Shown piece by piece: positions 1-8,276 of a DNA stretch of 64,000 nucleotides. The notes below the pieces were generated by a model. It worked only from the letters and a program-made list of their open reading frames with translations, made no database searches and was not told the origin of the DNA. The stretch's first letter is position 1. Each line of letters opens with the position of its first letter. The stretch is taken from contig NZ_WHVV01000009.1 of assembly GCF_009650995.1 (NCBI RefSeq), positions 1 through 64,000 on the forward strand. Direction: 5' to 3'. This DNA comes from Sporosarcina cascadiensis (lineage in GTDB: Bacteria; Bacillota; Bacilli; Bacillales_A; Planococcaceae). The translations under genes were made by a program, and so were the position numbers.

Positions 1-1
1 A

Positions 2-64
2 GCATATGATACTTCGCTTCTGCCCGTTGGCGACGGTATTTTGATAGCGGTGAAAAAGGAATAG
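2..64 (+). CDS. trmR: C-terminal end of a YrrM/TrmR-like O-methyltransferase (partial)
   Basis: Only the last 20 codons are inside the window; frame 2 reads AYDTSLLPVGDGILIAVKKE and then a TAG stop. The pattern LLPVGDG followed by a short basic tail is typical of the C-terminus of class I SAM-dependent O-methyltransferases of the YrrM (TrmR) type. In B. subtilis that enzyme methylates 5-hydroxyuridine at the tRNA wobble position and lies a few genes upstream of udk. The assignment rests on the short tail plus the neighbouring udk gene, so it is tentative. Confidence 0.5.
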   Translation, partial: AYDTSLLPVGDGILIAVKKE

Positions 65-86
65 CAGGCAATAAAGGAGAATAGCT

Positions 87-722
87 GTGAAGAAAAAACC
101 AGTTGTGATCGGGATTGCCGGAGGTTCGGGTTCCGGTAAGACAAGTGTCACCAAAAAGATACATGAAGTGTTCCAAGGCCATTCGGTTGTGGTGATCGAG
201 CAGGATGATTATTACAGAGACCAGTCGCATTTAGTGTTCGAAGAGCGTCTTCAGACGAACTATGATCATCCTTTGGCGTTTGACACGGATTTATTGATTC
301 GGCATATTGAAGAACTTTTAGACAGAAAGCCGATTCAAAAACCGACGTACGATTATACGATTCATACCCGTTCGGCTGAAACAATTACGGTGGAGTCTCA
401 GGATGTAATAATTCTTGAAGGGATTCTAGTACTGGAAGATGAACGTCTTCGTAATTTGATGGATATCAAATTATTTGTCGATACCGATTCGGATATCCGG
501 ATCATTCGTCGCATTTTGCGTGACATCAATGATCGCGGACGTACCGTAGATTCTGTTGTGGAGCAATATTTGTCAGTCGTCCGGCCGATGCATAATCAGT
601 TTATCGAACCGACTAAAAAATATGCCAATATCATCATTCCCGAAGGCGGCGAAAATGCAGTTGCCATTGATTTGATGGTTACCAAAATAAAAACAATTCT
701 TGCTTCTGAAGAAGAAGTATAA
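87..722 (+). CDS. udk: Uridine kinase
   Basis: Phosphorylates uridine and cytidine to UMP and CMP in pyrimidine salvage, in the cytoplasm. The 211-residue protein has the usual family length. The P-loop GGSGSGKTS is at residues 12-20, and the DQ-like substrate segment ([10 protein letters not shown]) and the YDHPLAFD motif follow. GTG at 87 is chosen because AAAGGAG lies 7 bases upstream. The gene follows the methyltransferase tail by 22 bases. In B. subtilis two U32-peptidase-like genes (yrrN, yrrO) separate these two, and they are absent here. Confidence 0.95.
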   Translation: MKKKPVVIGIAGGSGSGKTSVTKKIHEVFQGHSVVVIEQDDYYRDQSHLVFEERLQTNYDHPLAFDTDLLIRHIEELLDRKPIQKPTYDYTIHTRSAETITVESQDVIILEGILVLEDERLRNLMDIKLFVDTDSDIRIIRRILRDINDRGRTVDSVVEQYLSVVRPMHNQFIEPTKKYANIIIPEGGENAVAIDLMVTKIKTILASEEEV

Positions 723-857
723 TATGATGATGACATAATTTTAAATTAATTCAGCGAAAGCTCCTGTCTGACGGCTGCTGGATTATGTATAATTCGTAAA
801 GTCACATTGGTTCAATTCTTTCCGAAAGTAGCGTAAGATGTGAACAATAATAGTTCC

Positions 858-899
858 ACTATGTCACATACCGAACGGCGGTGTGGCATAGTATTTTTT
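858..899 (+). terminator. Terminator-like hairpin between udk and greA
   Basis: ACTATGTCACA pairs with TGTGGCATAGT (one G-T pair) around a GC-rich loop, and TATTTTTTA follows. It separates udk from greA, or attenuates read-through into greA. Confidence 0.75.
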
Positions 900-929
900 A
901 TGAACAGAAATTTTGAGGAGTGTTGTTAG

Positions 930-1406
930 ATGGTTTCAGAGAAAAAATTCCCGATGACAGCTGCGGGTAAACAAAAATTAGAAGAAGAGCTAGAATACCT
1001 TAAAACAGTAAAACGTAAAGAAGTTGTGGAGCGCATTAAGATTGCACGCAGTTATGGTGACCTTTCAGAGAACTCAGAGTACGATTCGGCGAAAGAAGAC
1101 CAGGCATTCGTGGAAGGTAAGATTTCTTCAATGGAGTCAATGATCCGCAATGCAGTCATCATCACGGAAGATGAACAGAACACAGATGAAGTGCAGTTAG
1201 GTAAAACGGTTACATTCAAGGAAATCCCGGACGGCGATGAAGAAACATACACAATCGTCGGATCTGCTGAAGCAAATCCAATCGAAGGACTTATTTCGAA
1301 TGACTCTCCTATCGCTAAAGGGATAATCGGACGCAAAACAGGTGACAAAGTGAAGATACTTACTCCCGGCGGTGAAATGTCAGTAGAGATACGCGAGATA
1401 AAATGA
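930..1406 (+). CDS. greA: Transcription elongation factor GreA
   Basis: Binds the RNA polymerase secondary channel and stimulates cleavage of backtracked RNA. At 158 residues it is a full-length GreA. It has the N-terminal coiled-coil (about residues 10-75) with the conserved acidic tip [20 protein letters not shown], and a C-terminal FKBP-like domain ending in [17 protein letters not shown]. The start at ATG 930 has GAGGAGTG upstream. It is flanked by hairpins on both sides and so is probably transcribed largely on its own. Confidence 0.97.
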   Translation: MVSEKKFPMTAAGKQKLEEELEYLKTVKRKEVVERIKIARSYGDLSENSEYDSAKEDQAFVEGKISSMESMIRNAVIITEDEQNTDEVQLGKTVTFKEIPDGDEETYTIVGSAEANPIEGLISNDSPIAKGIIGRKTGDKVKILTPGGEMSVEIREIK

Positions 1407-1411
1407 CAACT

Positions 1412-1448
1412 GTACCGTCTTCTCACTGAAGGCGGTATTGCTTATTTT
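1412..1448 (+). terminator. Terminator after greA
   Basis: ACCGTCTTC (1414-1422) and GAAGGCGGT (1428-1436) form a 9-bp stem with a TCACT loop; the T-rich tail is interrupted (ATTGCTTATTTT). Confidence 0.65.
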
Positions 1449-1517
1449 GCAACCAACAGGCCCGCATAAACGTCTGATTGGAAAAGAGCGCAGACCGTGC
1501 AGAAGGAGATGCAAAGT

Positions 1518-2204
1518 ATGGCAGATCGAGAACCCAGTTTTTCAAGGATGTCACGTAAAAAAGGTAAAAAAGATAAGTTATTGAATATCTTAATCGGTGT
1601 TGTCATTCTTCTCATACTAATCGTTGGAGTCACCTATATTGCAGGCAATGGCAAAGACGAAGCGAAAGAGGAGTCCCAGACAGAAAATGCACCGAAAGAG
1701 CCGATCGTTATTGAAGAACCGAATGACGAAGTTGCAAAAGATAAAGAAGAAGATGCGCCAGAAAAAGAATCTGCTGACGAAAATGAAATGGATGAGCATG
1801 TTGAGGGACAGATCGTCAATGAAAATAATCCTGATAAACTGGAAGATAACGACGGTGATTCCGTGACTGTCGCTCCCTCATCTGACAATAATGTAAAAGA
1901 AACGGTTATTGATTCGGATTGGAAACCAGTCGGAACTTCACAAACAGGCGAACATGTCTCGAAATACGACGGCGAGTCAGATGACTGGAATGAGAAAAAA
2001 CAAGCAATAGCCTATGCGACAGGTTTATCTGAAGATCAAATGATTTTCTGGCGTATCCAAAATGGCGGCGGCCCGCAGAAATCAGAGGGCATTGTCTCCA
2101 GCAAGGACAAGTCTGAAAAATACAAAGTCTATCTGGAGTGGGTGGATGGCGAAGGCTGGAAACCGGTCAAAATGGACGTGCTTAATACATTGGAAACAAA
2201 GTGA
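1518..2204 (+). CDS. yrrS: YrrS-like DUF1510 membrane-anchored protein
   Basis: A 228-residue single-pass protein. It has a basic N-terminus (SRKKGKKDK), one transmembrane segment at about residues 23-43, a long acidic low-complexity linker (about 45-125, rich in E, D and K), and a folded C-terminal domain (about 130-228, with DSDWKPVGTSQ and WRIQNGGGPQKS). This matches YrrS/DUF1510 proteins, which in B. subtilis lie directly after greA and just before a class A penicillin-binding protein gene. No such gene is present here. ATG 1518 is preferred because AAGGAG sits about 10 bases upstream. The C-terminal domain is predicted extracellular. Confidence 0.85.
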   Translation: MADREPSFSRMSRKKGKKDKLLNILIGVVILLILIVGVTYIAGNGKDEAKEESQTENAPKEPIVIEEPNDEVAKDKEEDAPEKESADENEMDEHVEGQIVNENNPDKLEDNDGDSVTVAPSSDNNVKETVIDSDWKPVGTSQTGEHVSKYDGESDDWNEKKQAIAYATGLSEDQMIFWRIQNGGGPQKSEGIVSSKDKSEKYKVYLEWVDGEGWKPVKMDVLNTLETK

Positions 2205-2246
2205 TGTGATTCATCAGGAAACCGAACTTTGAAGGAGCGAAAACAA

Positions 2247-2939
2247 ATGAAAATAGCTATCGTCGGCGCAATGGAGGAAGAAGTTGAAATCTTGCGCAGA
2301 GAAATTGGCCTGGGGAAAATAACTGCCATCGGAAATTGTGAATTTATCGAAGGAAAAGTCGGCAAGCACCAAGTCATCTTAACAAAGAGCGGCATCGGTA
2401 AAGTAAATGCGGCCATGGCTACTGCCATCTTGCTGCAGAACTATAAACCGGATATTGTCCTCAATACTGGTTCAGCAGGCGGCACGCACCCCGATTTAGA
2501 AGTCGGGACTGTGGTGATCTCGGATTATGTCCTGCATCACGATGTGGATGTTACAGCATTCGGCTATGAGCCCGGTCAGGTGCCTCAACTGCCTGCATCA
2601 TTCCCTTCAGACCAGAACTTGATTGACCTGTCAAGGGAAGCCGTTGTTGAGCTGGATACATACGAACATGCTGTAGGGACAATTGCTTCGGCCGATACTT
2701 TTATGTCAGACCCGCAAAAAGTTCTGCAAGTAAAAGAGCGTTTCCCCCGTGTTATCGCTGTGGAAATGGAAGCGGCTGCAGTTGCGCAGGTATGTTATCA
2801 ATTCCAAACGAAGTTTGTTGTGATTCGCGCATTGTCTGATATAGCCGGGAAAGAATCATCTGTCAGTTTTGATGAGTTCCTGCCGCTTGCAGCAAAACAT
2901 TCGTCACAGATAGTTATGCGTGTCATATCGAAACTCTAA
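2247..2939 (+). CDS. mtnN: 5'-methylthioadenosine/S-adenosylhomocysteine nucleosidase
   Basis: Hydrolyses methylthioadenosine and S-adenosylhomocysteine to adenine plus the thioribose product, in methionine salvage and SAM by-product removal. The protein is 230 residues, the normal length. Recognisable parts are the GAMEEEVEILR segment with the catalytic Glu near residue 12, the NTGSAGG phosphate-binding loop, the VEMEAAAVAQVC substrate region, and the catalytic Asp in RALSDIAG. ATG 2247 lies behind GAAGGAG; the 18-base upstream extension lacks a ribosome site. Confidence 0.96.
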   Translation: MKIAIVGAMEEEVEILRREIGLGKITAIGNCEFIEGKVGKHQVILTKSGIGKVNAAMATAILLQNYKPDIVLNTGSAGGTHPDLEVGTVVISDYVLHHDVDVTAFGYEPGQVPQLPASFPSDQNLIDLSREAVVELDTYEHAVGTIASADTFMSDPQKVLQVKERFPRVIAVEMEAAAVAQVCYQFQTKFVVIRALSDIAGKESSVSFDEFLPLAAKHSSQIVMRVISKL

Positions 2940-3006
2940 TTGTTATATGGTAAAATTAAAGGGTAGACAAAGCATAGGATAGTTTTGTTGAAAGGAGGGA
3001 CATTCA

Positions 3007-3087
3007 ATGGGATTCTTAATGGGTGGAGTATTTTTAATTACAGCTATTTTGGCTGCAGTGATTTTACGTGAGGTAAAAGCTGATTGA
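3007..3087 (+). CDS. 26-residue hydrophobic peptide
   Basis: A tiny open reading frame of 27 codons including the stop. It has a strong AAAGGAGGG site at 2991-2999, 7 bases before ATG 3007. The peptide begins MGFLMGG, has a single hydrophobic stretch (VFLITAILAAVIL) and ends with a charged tail REVKAD, the layout of a single-pass membrane micropeptide. It is followed directly by a strong bidirectional terminator. No function is recognised; the ribosome site and terminator are what make it credible. Confidence 0.6.
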   Translation: MGFLMGGVFLITAILAAVILREVKAD

Positions 3088-3101
3088 AGACAGATAAAAT
3101 C

Positions 3102-3153
3102 AAAGCGTTTCCGATGGCGGGGGCCAAGGCTCCCGCATCAGAAACGCTTTTTG
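3102..3153. terminator. Bidirectional terminator between the micropeptide gene and sigK
   Basis: AAAGCGTTTC pairs with GAAACGCTTT. An inner stem GATGGCGGG/CCCGCATC and flanking A and T runs serve both strands. Confidence 0.85.
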
Positions 3154-3164
3154 ATTTACTGGAC

Positions 3165-3866
3165 CTATCCCTGATATTCATGTTTAAAAGATTGGTATAG
3201 TTTAACGATTGCTCTTTTCTCGATGCGAGATACATAGCTTCTGGAAATGTTCAGTTGTTCTGCAATTTCTTTTTGAGTCATGGGTTGATCGTCGAGCAAA
3301 CCGTAACGCCGCTGGATGATCTCCAGTTCCCGGGCATCCAGCTTGCCCAGATGCTTATACAAGCGCTCTTTTTGTTCGTTTTGCTCCACGGTGGTTTGAG
3401 GCGGAATGTCATCAGTCTGGAGAAGGTCTGCGATTTCTAAAGATTGGCCGTCTTTGTCGAGACCGATGGGTTCATAGAGGGAGACATCTTTTTGAACTTT
3501 TTTCTGTGTTCGTAAATACATGAGGATTTCATTTTCAATACAGCGGGCAGCATAAGTAGCCAGTTTTGTTTTCCGGTCCGGCGTAAAACTGTTAATAGCT
3601 TTCATGAGTCCAATTGCACCGATAGAAATATAATCATCGAGCAGCTCATGTTTCGGCTGAAATTTTTTCACGATATGGGCAACCAGCCGCATATTGTGTT
3701 CAATCAGTTCATCACGTGCACTTACATCGCCTTCTGCTAATCGTCTCAGGCAATCGGCTTCTTCCTTTTTCGACAGCGGACGAAGAAAAGCCTGCCCTTT
3801 TATATAGCCGATTAACGCGGGGATCTCTAACCACAGTTGCATGACGGCCATGAAAAACCCGCTCAT
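3165..3866 (-). CDS. sigK: RNA polymerase sporulation sigma factor sigma-K (uninterrupted)
   Basis: Late mother-cell sigma factor that directs spore coat and cortex gene expression. The 233-residue protein starts MSGFFMAVMQLWLEIP, a hydrophobic pro-sequence of about 20 residues of the kind removed by SpoIVFB. Region 2 (NMRLVAHIVKKFQ, DDYISIGAIGLMKAI, KLATYAARCIENEI) and region 4 with its helix-turn-helix (TQKEIAEQLNISRSYVSRIEKRA) follow. The start at 3866 has GGAGGT 7 bases upstream. The gene is continuous, unlike the skin-interrupted B. subtilis gene. Confidence 0.95.
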   Translation of the reverse strand: MSGFFMAVMQLWLEIPALIGYIKGQAFLRPLSKKEEADCLRRLAEGDVSARDELIEHNMRLVAHIVKKFQPKHELLDDYISIGAIGLMKAINSFTPDRKTKLATYAARCIENEILMYLRTQKKVQKDVSLYEPIGLDKDGQSLEIADLLQTDDIPPQTTVEQNEQKERLYKHLGKLDARELEIIQRRYGLLDDQPMTQKEIAEQLNISRSYVSRIEKRAIVKLYQSFKHEYQG

Positions 3867-3893
3867 GTGACCACCTCCGAATATTGATAGTTC

Positions 3894-3923
3894 AGCATAT
3901 GCGAAGAACAGGCGTCCTATCAC
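3894..3923 (-). promoter_or_regulatory. Candidate sigma-E promoter for sigK
   Basis: On the minus strand GTGATAGG is followed by 14 bases and CATATGCT, which resembles the sigma-E pattern (ATA-containing -35, CATACAAT-type -10). It lies 28 bases upstream of the sigK start. The -10 match is partial. Confidence 0.45.
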
Positions 3924-3955
3924 CCGATGAGAAAGTTACAAAAGCAGTCATTGGA

Positions 3956-3986
3956 TTGCGTGCAGTATAAGCAACTATGTTATAAT
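3956..3986 (+). promoter_or_regulatory. Candidate sigma-A promoter for the yqeG operon
   Basis: A perfect TATAAT (3981-3986) is preceded by TTGCGT with a long 19-base spacer. The transcript would begin about 30 bases before yqeG. Confidence 0.45.
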
Positions 3987-4021
3987 CAGACAAGAATTTG
4001 TTGTAGGGCGGAGTGGATAAC

Positions 4022-4537
4022 GTGTTAAAACAATTTTTGCCAAGCGCATACGTGAAGTCGGTGCTGCACATCAAGCCGGAACAGCTTGTGGAAAATGGCA
4101 TCAAGGGGATCATAACGGATCTCGATAATACATTGGTTGAATGGGACCGGGCAGAAGCCACAGAGGATATTATGGCTTGGTTTGATGAGATGCATAAGGC
4201 TGGTCTGCAGATTACGGTCGTATCAAATAATCACATAGAGCGCGTAAGTCATTTTTGTGATCCGCTCGGAATCCCCTATATCTGTGAGGCGCGGAAGCCG
4301 TTGAAGAGATCGTTCCGGCAGGCTATTGGGACACTTGGTTTGCCGAAAGAGCAAATCGTCATGATTGGCGATCAGCTGCTGACGGATGTCTTAGGGGCAA
4401 ACCGTGCGGGGCTGTCCGTGATTTTGGTAGTGCCGGTAGCGAGTTCGGATGCGCCGATCACAAAATTCAATCGGGCGATTGAACGGAGAATTATGGCAAG
4501 GTTTAAGAGAAAAGGATTGATAACGTGGGAGGACTGA
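4022..4537 (+). CDS. yqeG: YqeG-family HAD phosphatase
   Basis: HAD-superfamily hydrolase IIIA of 171 residues. Motif I is DLDNTLVEWD (about residues 35-44), motif II SNN, and motif IV IGDQLLTDVLGANRAG. These are the family signatures of a metal-dependent phosphatase; the physiological substrate is not settled. GTG 4022 (VLKQFLPSAYVKS) is chosen over GTG 4013 because GGCGGAG lies 9 bases before it. First gene of the operon, with yqeH starting 2 bases after its stop. Confidence 0.88.
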   Translation: MLKQFLPSAYVKSVLHIKPEQLVENGIKGIITDLDNTLVEWDRAEATEDIMAWFDEMHKAGLQITVVSNNHIERVSHFCDPLGIPYICEARKPLKRSFRQAIGTLGLPKEQIVMIGDQLLTDVLGANRAGLSVILVVPVASSDAPITKFNRAIERRIMARFKRKGLITWED

Positions 4538-4539
4538 AT

Positions 4540-5640
4540 TTGGAACCAATTAAGTGTATTGGATGCGGTATTACGATCCAGACGGCAGATAAGAAGGCAG
4601 AAGGCTATGCACCGCCGTCTTCGCTCGAAAAAGAGGATGTCATCTGCCAGCGCTGCTTTAAATTACGGAATTATAATGAATTACAGCCGGTCTCTTTATC
4701 GGGAGACGATTTTTTAGCGATTCTTAATGGAATTGGTGAAAAAGAAGGTCTGATTGTCAAAGTGGTTGATATATTCGATTTCAACGGCAGCTGGATCAAT
4801 GGTCTTCAGCGTTTTGTCGGCAAGAAAGATATTTTATTGATTGGCAATAAGTCAGATATTCTGCCGAAAGCACTTAATCCGAAACGCCTGACGAACTGGA
4901 TGAAGACCGAAGCAGCTAAATTAGGACTGAAGCCAATTGATGTCCTGCTTGTTTCCGCTGTAAAAGGCAACGGCATGGAAGAAGCACTGGAAGCGATCGA
5001 GAAATACCGCAAAGGCAAAGACGTCTATGTCGTCGGCTGCACGAATGTTGGGAAATCCACGTTCATTAACCGGATCATCAAGAATGCGACGGGTATGCAG
5101 GACGTCATTACCACATCTTATTTTCCCGGTACAACGCTTGATGTAGTGGAAATTCCGCTCGATGACGGTAAATCCTTAATAGATACACCCGGAATTATTA
5201 ACGAACACCAGATAGCACATGATCTGGATGCGGAAGATTTGAAAATCATTACACCGAAGAAAGAACTGAAGCCGAAAGTCTATCAACTGAATGCGGAGCA
5301 GACGCTGTTCATCGGCGGCCTGGCGCGTTTTGACTTTATCCGGGGTGACCGGTCTTCTTTCAATCTGTATGTCGCAAACGGCCTGCAGATCCACCGTACA
5401 AAGCTGGCGAATGCGGATGAATTATATGCCAAGCATCTAGGCGAAATGCTGTCACCTCCGAGTGCAGCGTCGCTTGAAACGCTTCCGCCGCTTGTGCGTC
5501 ATGAGTTTTCGATTAAGCAGGCGAAGACAGATATCGTGATTTCAGGTTTAGGCTGGATCACTATTCAGCACGAAAATGTACAAATTGCAGTACACGCGCC
5601 TAAAGGCGTCAATGTAATGATCAGACCGTCATTAATTTGA
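4540..5640 (+). CDS. yqeH: Circularly permuted ribosome-biogenesis GTPase YqeH
   Basis: GTPase needed for 30S subunit assembly in Bacillus. The 366-residue protein starts with a zinc-finger-like region (CIGCGITIQ ... CQRCFKLRNYNE). Its GTP motifs are in permuted order: NKSD (G4) precedes the P-loop GCTNVGKSTF (G1), and DTPG (G3) follows. The C-terminal half is the RNA-binding domain. The start is TTG 4540 (MEPIKCIGCG) with GGGAGG 7 bases upstream; the GTG at 4525 is inside that site. Downstream, aroE begins after 25 bases. Confidence 0.95.
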   Translation: MEPIKCIGCGITIQTADKKAEGYAPPSSLEKEDVICQRCFKLRNYNELQPVSLSGDDFLAILNGIGEKEGLIVKVVDIFDFNGSWINGLQRFVGKKDILLIGNKSDILPKALNPKRLTNWMKTEAAKLGLKPIDVLLVSAVKGNGMEEALEAIEKYRKGKDVYVVGCTNVGKSTFINRIIKNATGMQDVITTSYFPGTTLDVVEIPLDDGKSLIDTPGIINEHQIAHDLDAEDLKIITPKKELKPKVYQLNAEQTLFIGGLARFDFIRGDRSSFNLYVANGLQIHRTKLANADELYAKHLGEMLSPPSAASLETLPPLVRHEFSIKQAKTDIVISGLGWITIQHENVQIAVHAPKGVNVMIRPSLI

Positions 5641-5665
5641 TGACTAGCGGCAAGGGGGAATGAAG

Positions 5666-6493
5666 ATGAAAAGTTGGTATGCTGTGTTAGGCGATCCAAT
5701 CGCTCAATCGATGTCACCGGTGATGCATGATCAGTGGTTTGAAGAAGCAGGTCTCCACGCAACCTATATCCCGATCCATGTGCAGGCAGAAACGCTGGAA
5801 CAGGCGATTGCCGGCTTGCGTACACTTGGCTCCGGGGGCTGGAATGTGACGGTGCCGCATAAACAGGCCATTATTCCTTACTTGGATGAAGTTGACAGCT
5901 CGGCTGAACGGATGGAAGCCGTCAATACCGTTTATCGTACAGAAGACGGAAGACTGATCGGCGCCAATACCGACGGCAGAGGATTTGTGAAGTCACTGGA
6001 AGAGTTTACGGCGCAGGAGCGTGTCACAGGGCCTGTACTTGTCATCGGAGCAGGCGGCGCTGCAAGGGGCATTGCATTTGCTTTGCAGGAAGCTGGCTAC
6101 GGTCCGATGTACGTAACGAACCGCACTGTCTCTAAAGCGGAGGATCTTGCTTCCGAAATGGACGGCACACAAGTAATTTCAACCGAAGAAGCGGAACAGC
6201 GGCTCGGTGAATTCGGTCTGGTCGTGCAGACTACTTCCGTCGGCATGAATTTTGCGCAGGCGGGAATGCCGCTTGATCCGAAAGCTGCTGCCAAAAATGC
6301 AGTAGTGGCGGATATAATTTATAATCCGCTGGAAACGGCATTTCTGCAGACGGCAAGACTGGCAGGCGCCCGCACGATGAACGGTGTCGGGATGTTTGTT
6401 CATCAAGGAGCACTTGCTTTTGAGAAATGGACAGGCATTTATCCCGACACGAAAAAAATGATAGATACGATTACAATGAAAGTTGGCGGGTAA
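5666..6493 (+). CDS. aroE: Shikimate 5-dehydrogenase
   Basis: Reduces 3-dehydroshikimate with NADPH in aromatic amino acid synthesis. It is 275 residues long. The substrate site is SMSPVMHDQW (about 14-23), the catalytic Lys is in NVTVPHKQA, the conserved Asp in GANTDGRGF, and the nucleotide loop is VIGAGGAARGIA. ATG 5666 has AAGGGGG 7 bases upstream and gives the usual MKSWYAVLGDP start. It is embedded in the ribosome-assembly operon, as in B. subtilis. Confidence 0.96.
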   Translation: MKSWYAVLGDPIAQSMSPVMHDQWFEEAGLHATYIPIHVQAETLEQAIAGLRTLGSGGWNVTVPHKQAIIPYLDEVDSSAERMEAVNTVYRTEDGRLIGANTDGRGFVKSLEEFTAQERVTGPVLVIGAGGAARGIAFALQEAGYGPMYVTNRTVSKAEDLASEMDGTQVISTEEAEQRLGEFGLVVQTTSVGMNFAQAGMPLDPKAAAKNAVVADIIYNPLETAFLQTARLAGARTMNGVGMFVHQGALAFEKWTGIYPDTKKMIDTITMKVGG

Positions 6494-6495
6494 AC

Positions 6496-6786
6496 ATGTT
6501 AACAGGTAAACAAAAAAGATATTTGCGCAGCAAGGCTCATCATTTGACGCCGTTATTTCAAATTGGGAAAAGCGGTTTGACTGAACCGATCCTGGATCAA
6601 ATTGACGAAGCGCTCGAAGCACGCGAACTGCTGAAAGTCAGCGTTCTGCAAAACTGTGAAGAAGATAAGACGGAAATTGCAGATACAATTGGTGCATTTA
6701 AAGGAATTGAAGTAGTACAGACCATCGGCAGTACGATTGTTCTATACAGGGAATCGAAAGAGAAGAAACGCATACAATTACCATAA
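6496..6786 (+). CDS. yhbY: YhbY-type RNA-binding protein (CRM domain)
   Basis: A 96-residue single CRM (KH-like) domain protein associated with pre-50S ribosomal particles in other bacteria. It starts MLTGKQKRYLRSKAHHL and carries the GxxG-type loop IGKSGLT and the SIVLYRES-like C-terminal strand (TIVLYRES). It begins 2 bases after the aroE stop, and the GGCGGG overlapping the aroE end acts as ribosome site. B. subtilis names the equivalent gene yqeI. Confidence 0.93.
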   Translation: MLTGKQKRYLRSKAHHLTPLFQIGKSGLTEPILDQIDEALEARELLKVSVLQNCEEDKTEIADTIGAFKGIEVVQTIGSTIVLYRESKEKKRIQLP

Positions 6787-6796
6787 GGAGAATCAG

Positions 6797-7381
6797 ATGA
6801 AACGAATTGGCATATTAGGCGGCACATTCAATCCGCCGCATACAGGTCATCTGCTGATTGCCAATGAAGTCCGGTACGCCTTGCAGCTGGATGAGGTGCG
6901 TTTAATGCCGACAGCTGTTCCGCCGCATAAAACAGCTCCCGGAGACGCTTCTGCGGAACAGCGGCTGAGGATGGTCAAATTGGCGACGGCTGAAATAGAA
7001 GGTCTGAGTGCGTCTTCCTTTGAAATTGAGCGGGGCGGTGTATCCTACACGTATGATACGATGTCCCGATTAGTCCAGGAAGAACCGCAGCATGATTTTT
7101 ATTTCATTATCGGCGGGGATATGGTCGATCAATTACCGAGCTGGCACCGGATTGCAGATTTACTGGACATCATCACATTTATAGGGGTGGAACGTCCGGG
7201 TGCCGAAAATCGTTCAGAGATTCCTGTCCGTATGGTAGAGACTCCGCAGCTGGATTTATCTTCTACTTTGATCCGCCGGCGCTTTCTTGAGGGAGGAACA
7301 GTGCAGTTGCTGCTTCCTCCTGCTGTCGAGGCTTATATTCGAGAGGAGAGATTATATGGATCTTCAACAAGTACGAAATGA
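6797..7381 (+). CDS. nadD: Nicotinate-nucleotide adenylyltransferase
   Basis: Transfers AMP from ATP to nicotinate mononucleotide in NAD synthesis. The 194-residue protein opens with the nucleotidyltransferase signature GGTFNPPHTGHL and closes with the STLIRRR form of the ISSTxxR motif; FYFIIGGDMVDQLPSW lies between. AAGGAG sits 10 bases before ATG 6797. The 3' end overlaps the start of yqeK by 26 bases, suggesting translational coupling. Confidence 0.96.
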   Translation: MKRIGILGGTFNPPHTGHLLIANEVRYALQLDEVRLMPTAVPPHKTAPGDASAEQRLRMVKLATAEIEGLSASSFEIERGGVSYTYDTMSRLVQEEPQHDFYFIIGGDMVDQLPSWHRIADLLDIITFIGVERPGAENRSEIPVRMVETPQLDLSSTLIRRRFLEGGTVQLLLPPAVEAYIREERLYGSSTSTK

Positions 7382-7928
7382 TCTGGAACAGCGACTGCCG
7401 CAAACACGCTACGAGCACATCCTGCGGGTGACAGAGGCTGCCAAAGAGTTGGCCAAAGAATCAGGCGTGTCCGTTGAAAAAGCGGAAATTGCGGGATTAT
7501 TCCATGATTACGCCAAGTTTATGGATAAAGATGAGTTGCTTGAACTTTTGAAACGGGATGAAGAATACAAATTGTATTCACAATATCACTCAGAGCTGTG
7601 GCACGCGCCGGTCGGAGCATTGCTGGCGAAAGAGCGGTACGGCATAGATGATGAAGATATTCTTCAGGCGATTCGTTTTCATACCACAGGGCGGGCAGGC
7701 ATGTCTAATTTGGAAAAAATCATTTATATTGCCGACCTAACAGAACCAGGAAGAAAATTTCCGGGTATCGAGGAATTACGGGAACGTATAAAAGGCCAGT
7801 CTCTTGAAGACCAAATGACCGAATGCATCCAACATACAGTAAAATTTCTTGTTCATCAGTACGCAGTCATATTCCCTTATTCATTTGACTGTTATAATGA
7901 ACATGTACGGAGAAGAAAGGAACAGTGA
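7356..7928 (+). CDS. yqeK: HD-domain diadenosine tetraphosphate hydrolase YqeK
   Basis: Members of this HD family hydrolyse Ap4A symmetrically to ADP. The 190-residue protein has the metal-binding His in YEHILRV, the HD pair in GLFHDYAKF, and further ligands around HSELWHAPVGALLA and IRFHTTGR. ATG 7356 with GAGAGGAGAG upstream lies inside the end of nadD, a fusion-like arrangement common in Bacillales. Confidence 0.92.
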   Translation: MDLQQVRNDLEQRLPQTRYEHILRVTEAAKELAKESGVSVEKAEIAGLFHDYAKFMDKDELLELLKRDEEYKLYSQYHSELWHAPVGALLAKERYGIDDEDILQAIRFHTTGRAGMSNLEKIIYIADLTEPGRKFPGIEELRERIKGQSLEDQMTECIQHTVKFLVHQYAVIFPYSFDCYNEHVRRRKEQ

Positions 7929-7931
7929 AAT

Positions 7932-8276
7932 ATGCCAACATTATTGGAATTAGCTTATCAAGCAGTAGATAGTAAAAAAGCGGAGGATATCGTCGTGCTG
8001 AATATGGAGGGCATTTCGTTAATTGCCGACCAATTCATCATTTGCCACGCAAACTCTGAACGCCAGGTGCAGGCGATTGCACGCGAAGCGGCTGATCAGG
8101 CGTCAAAAGCAGGCTATACAGTTAAACGTATGGAGGGCTTTGATTCGGGTCGCTGGATTTTGGTCGATCTTCTCGATGTTGTAGTTCACGTCTTCCATAA
8201 AGAAGAGCGCGGGTTCTATAACTTGGAGAAACTATGGGGAGACGCACCGCTGCTGGACGTGGCGAGTGATCAATGA
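7932..8276 (+). CDS. rsfS: Ribosomal silencing factor RsfS
   Basis: Binds ribosomal protein L14 and blocks 30S/50S joining during slow growth. The 114-residue protein shows the DUF143 pattern: DIVVLNMEGISLIADQFIIC, RMEGFDSGRWILVDLLDVVVHVF, and the ERGFYNLEKLWGDA end. It starts 3 bases after the yqeK stop and its own stop overlaps the ATG of the next gene (ATGA). Confidence 0.96.
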   Translation: MPTLLELAYQAVDSKKAEDIVVLNMEGISLIADQFIICHANSERQVQAIAREAADQASKAGYTVKRMEGFDSGRWILVDLLDVVVHVFHKEERGFYNLEKLWGDAPLLDVASDQ

